From assembly GCA_910587295.1 (NCBI GenBank), contig CAJULP010000049.1:1-64000 (forward strand): a DNA stretch of 64,000 nt, read 5' to 3'. The stretch comes from an uncultured Lachnospiraceae bacterium. Lineage in GTDB: Bacteria > Bacillota > Clostridia > Lachnospirales > Lachnospiraceae. How positions within the stretch are numbered: the first letter of the stretch is position 1; each line of letters begins with the position of its first letter. Below, piece after piece: positions 62,001-64,000 of this stretch. Both the position numbers and the translations under genes were made by a program. Under the pieces are notes generated by a model, which was not told where the DNA came from, made no database searches, and was given only the letters and a program-made list of their open reading frames with translations.

Positions 62001-62149
62001 ACGTCCGCTTTGGATGCCGATTCCCTATCCGGCTTTCCGCTTTCTTCAAATTCATGGGTAAAATGCTCCATGGGGGGCATTTCCTTTATAATTTCATACA
62101 CTCTGTGCTGATGCCCAATTAAGTAGAAATGAACATGGCAGCGATACAT
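59006..62149 (-). CDS. Hybrid sensor histidine kinase with two receiver domains
   Basis: 1047 residues from the ATG at 62149 (GGGAGG eight bases upstream; an upstream extension lacks a site). No transmembrane helix, so cytosolic. Order: receiver-like domain at about 1-115 (ADVILLDLQGMD), two PAS domains near 125-250 and 255-375 (with PAC), a third PAS-like region near 390-510, HisKA with SHDIRTP (His545), HATPase (NLLSNSVKYTGAG, GTGLGMAI), receiver 1 (phospho-Asp near 837, VIDWLLPDMNG) and receiver 2 (Asp near 976, LMDIRMPVMNG). No partner response regulator is adjacent. The signal is unknown. Confidence 0.93.
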   Translation of the reverse strand: MYRCHVHFYLIGHQHRVYEIIKEMPPMEHFTHEFEESGKPDRESASKADVILLDLQGMDAAKTVREIVSAKKAGAELILLADRRQDAFLPVDLSQVKDVWMVPMADEEIRFRFLRWQQAYKMEKDFWQTDHYLESTINHIPNLVWYKDKNGIHEKVNDSFCQTVNKSKQQVEGRGHAYIWDVEFDDPACIESEREVMTKEKTCISEEVIQTGGGMRTLTTYKSPLYDLDGSVMGTVGVAIDVTQERAYEEELTQKNNTLEKIFTSIDCGVIHHTIDGRILSVNRAALEILGFQTQEEFAASGFDMVADSVFEEDKDILRKRIESLKNEGDNIGVEYRVRHQNGEIRHVMGNVKLLKENGELVYQRFLLDYTDRKRQESEKEKRQNELVQALSIDYNLVCFFDLNTGMGHALRNDDGNGNMFDVLFQGELSLEESLEYYIQKFVHDEDKEMLREALSKERIKEELVDKKSYCTNYKMLYDNKLEYFQIKIVRAGTWGEMHGVVLGFHSVDEETRGEMEKKRLLEDALMQANQASKAKSIFLSNMSHDIRTPMNAIVGFTALAIAHIDRKEQVQEYLEKISTSGSHLLSLINDVLDMSRIESGRIRLEEKPCSLSDILHGIRNILQADIRAKQLEFHIDTVDVFDEEIYCDKLRLNQVLLNLLSNSVKYTGAGGSISLRITEKKGAPTGFADYEFFIKDSGIGMSEEFVKHIFEPFEREENTTISKIQGTGLGMAITKNIIDMMEGTIEVKSEQGNGTEFTVSFRFRLNCDVKELQDIPELKNCRALVVDDDFNTCDSVSYMLGQVGMRAEWTLSGKEALLRTQQAITRDDSYCVYVIDWLLPDMNGIEVTRRIRKTMGDDVPIIILTAYDWTDIEEEAKEAGVSAFCSKPLFMSELRTCLSNIYNKEEENGEGADVEEPSRRTGRILLAEDVELNQEIASAILGDAGFSVEIAENGQIAVDMVRNSAPGYYQVVLMDIRMPVMNGYEATKEIRRLSQKELASIPILAMSANAFEEDRREALSWGMNGHIAKPIDVDCLFEALDEVLAV

Positions 62150-62208
62150 TTCCGTTTCCTCCCAATCCTTCATAGATGATATTCGCAATAATGGTCACAC
62201 ATATTTTT

Positions 62209-62238
62209 ATTGTACCAAAGCGTGAGCATCCATGTCAA
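62209..62238 (-). promoter_or_regulatory. Promoter of the hybrid kinase gene
   Basis: The minus strand has TTGACA, an 18-bp spacer and TACAAT, about 60 bases before the ATG at 62149. Confidence 0.75.
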
Positions 62239-62287
62239 TATCCTGATTGCCTCGATGAATAAAAAGGATTAGGATCTCTACAATCTT

Positions 62288-64000
62288 TTATTCCCGATAG
62301 GGAAGCCAGACATCCATATCCGTCTCCCCCCTGTTCTGCCAGGTATAATACGGGATTGCCCTGATCCGGCATTTTTCAGCTTCTGCCGGCTTATCAGCAT
62401 ACAGTTTACCTTCCAAACTGCTTTTAATCCTATCTCCCTGTGTTTCTAAAAGCTTTGCGCCCTCCAATATTCCTTCCCCTTCTATTATTGTTATTCCGCT
62501 GTTTAGGGAAAATCTGATGCCATCCAATCCTCCCTCTTCCTGATCAAAAGCTTCCAGGCAATAGACAATCGGCCCCCTTACGAGCGCTGCCTTTCCCGCA
62601 CAATCCCATACCTTTTCATTGACAAACACATATCTCGCTTCCATTTCCATATCCAAAATGATCGTCCTGTCCTGTAATAACTCTACATCCAGTATAACAT
62701 AGCCATGTTTCGATATATTTAAGTTCCTACTCCTTTTCCCGTCAACAGAAATTCCGTATATTTTACACCACTCTGGAATCCTTAACGCAATGCGGGCTTT
62801 CGCCGGATACCGCTCTGTGCTTAGATGTATCCTGACCACACCGTCAAACGGGTAATCCGTATTTGTTGTGACAGTCACAATAGTTTCACCTGTCCTTATC
62901 TTCCATTGTCCCTGCATGTACAGTTGAAAGAATATCGTATCCCGGACCACTGTCAAAGCATAATTCTGGATATCAGTGATAAGGCGCATGATGTTAGGCG
63001 GGCAGCATGCGCACCTAAACCACCTCTGCCGCCCATTTTCCATATGCTTACAATCCTCCCTGTAATCCGTGACACCTCTTTTATAATGAAGTGTGTTCGT
63101 ATAAAAATATCCCCTGCCGTCAAGAGACCAGCCTGCCAGCACGCTGTTATACAGAGCACGTTCCATTACATCCGCATAACGTGGATCCTGATATAACGCC
63201 AAAAGCCGCTTGGCCCAGAAGCATATGCCAATAGACGCACAGCTTTCCAAATATCCACGGTCAGAGGGAAGATCATAATCTGTCGTAAAGCGCTCGCCAT
63301 ACCCCTGCTGCCCGATCGCACCCGTCACATACATCCGCTTTTCCGTCATATTTTTCCACACGCGCAGCATAGCCCTTTCCAAGGTTCCGTCCTCATCCTG
63401 CCCTTCTTTGACAAGCTCTGCGACAGCAGAATATAAATACACGGCTTTTACCGCATGTCCGTCCGCTTTCTCTTGCTGCCTTACCGGCATATGGGCCAAA
63501 TGATGGTCTGCCCCAAACCACTTGTCGTTTGCGCCTTCGTCATTATCCCCCAGCAGTTCCTCTGTTAAAAAGAAACATGGCTGTTCCCCTCTCTCATCAA
63601 TAAAATGCTTTGCTAAGATCAGATACCTTCTCTCCCCCGTTGCCTGGAATAATCTGCATAACCCCAGCTCAATTTCAGGATGCCCGTCATAAACATGACA
63701 ATATCCCTCCTGTTCCATGAGCCTGCAAAGAAGATCACCCGTCCGGCACATAACATCCAGAAACCTTCTTTTTCCTGTCGCTTCATAATACGCCACAGCT
63801 GCTTCCATTAAGTGCCCCATGTTATATAGCTCACAGCTGAATGCAAAATGTTTCAGACGGCTTTGCGGCCTTAGCACCTGAAAATAAGTATTCACATACC
63901 CATCCTCCATCTGCGCATCCGAAATCAGGCCAACCAGATCATCCATCATCTTTTCCAGTCTCTCATCCGGTTCATTTCTAAGGCTATATGCCGCAGCTTC
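62288..64000 (-). CDS. GH127-type glycosidase (beta-L-arabinofuranosidase family), 5' end outside window
   Basis: 570 residues are visible and the frame stays open to the window edge, so the first part is missing. GH127 features are AQMEDGYVNTYFQ, the ELYNMGHLMEAAVAYYEATG block, CASIGICFWAKRLL and the Cys site WFRCACCPPNIMRL near the likely zinc site. The last 200 residues form beta-sandwich domains. There is no sign of a C-terminal membrane anchor. GH127 enzymes release beta-L-arabinofuranose, but relatives such as GH146 have other plant-glycan roles, so the substrate is open. Confidence 0.88.
   Translation of the reverse strand, partial: EAAAYSLRNEPDERLEKMMDDLVGLISDAQMEDGYVNTYFQVLRPQSRLKHFAFSCELYNMGHLMEAAVAYYEATGKRRFLDVMCRTGDLLCRLMEQEGYCHVYDGHPEIELGLCRLFQATGERRYLILAKHFIDERGEQPCFFLTEELLGDNDEGANDKWFGADHHLAHMPVRQQEKADGHAVKAVYLYSAVAELVKEGQDEDGTLERAMLRVWKNMTEKRMYVTGAIGQQGYGERFTTDYDLPSDRGYLESCASIGICFWAKRLLALYQDPRYADVMERALYNSVLAGWSLDGRGYFYTNTLHYKRGVTDYREDCKHMENGRQRWFRCACCPPNIMRLITDIQNYALTVVRDTIFFQLYMQGQWKIRTGETIVTVTTNTDYPFDGVVRIHLSTERYPAKARIALRIPEWCKIYGISVDGKRSRNLNISKHGYVILDVELLQDRTIILDMEMEARYVFVNEKVWDCAGKAALVRGPIVYCLEAFDQEEGGLDGIRFSLNSGITIIEGEGILEGAKLLETQGDRIKSSLEGKLYADKPAEAEKCRIRAIPYYTWQNRGETDMDVWLPYRE

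Overview
The window looks like the chromosome of a Lachnospiraceae member (Clostridia, Firmicutes; Blautia/Clostridium XIVa-like). The grounds are purine-rich AGGAGG-type ribosome binding sites, consensus TTGACA/TATAAT promoters, family proteins typical of that group (domain-swapped GH3, NrdD with a fused thioredoxin domain, DUF6142-like membrane protein, BMP nucleoside uptake) and mid GC content. Every gene I can support lies on the minus strand, so transcription runs from high to low coordinates. No tRNA, rRNA, CRISPR array or intact insertion sequence was seen.

From right to left: 62.3-64.0 kb holds the 3' part of a GH127-type glycosidase cut by the window edge. 59.0-62.1 kb is a large hybrid histidine kinase. 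50.1-58.9 kb is a nucleoside uptake and catabolism cluster: BMP lipoprotein, ATPase, two permeases, uridine phosphorylase, deoC, cdd, deoB, then a CAT-like acetyltransferase and a FadR-type GntR regulator. 43.1-49.2 kb is a sugar-acid operon (IlvD/Edd dehydratase, KDPG aldolase, KDG kinase, GH3 glycosidase), probably controlled by that GntR protein. 37.2-43.1 kb has an RsmF-like rRNA methylase, a TPR lipoprotein, anaerobic ribonucleotide reductase with a NrdR-like box, and pyrF.

31.3-37.1 kb is the most accessory part. It has an orphan flagellin-like gene, a BlaI/M56 sensor pair, a secreted protein with a stop codon inside its signal peptide, an orphan hypothetical gene and a decayed Rpn-type nuclease gene. 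15.2-31.0 kb is a peptide-use region with two complete oligopeptide ABC transporters flanking an M3 oligoendopeptidase. The first transporter has unusually large OppA and OppC proteins.

6-15 kb carries pyrE, small membrane proteins, an M29-type aminopeptidase and a purE-purM-purN-purD cluster trailed by a zinc-ribbon protein and an SH3 membrane protein. 0.2-6 kb holds a YtrA-type GntR regulator coupled to clpC, a small unknown gene, radA and an LCP-family cell-wall ligase.

Most interesting for follow-up: the BlaI/M56 pair, which shares an operator half-site with the promoter region of the damaged secreted gene; a hairpin-bearing leader of about 60 bp duplicated in front of radA and of an orphan gene; palindromes placed directly after two stop codons; the oppB leader with a terminator; and the enlarged Opp transporter.
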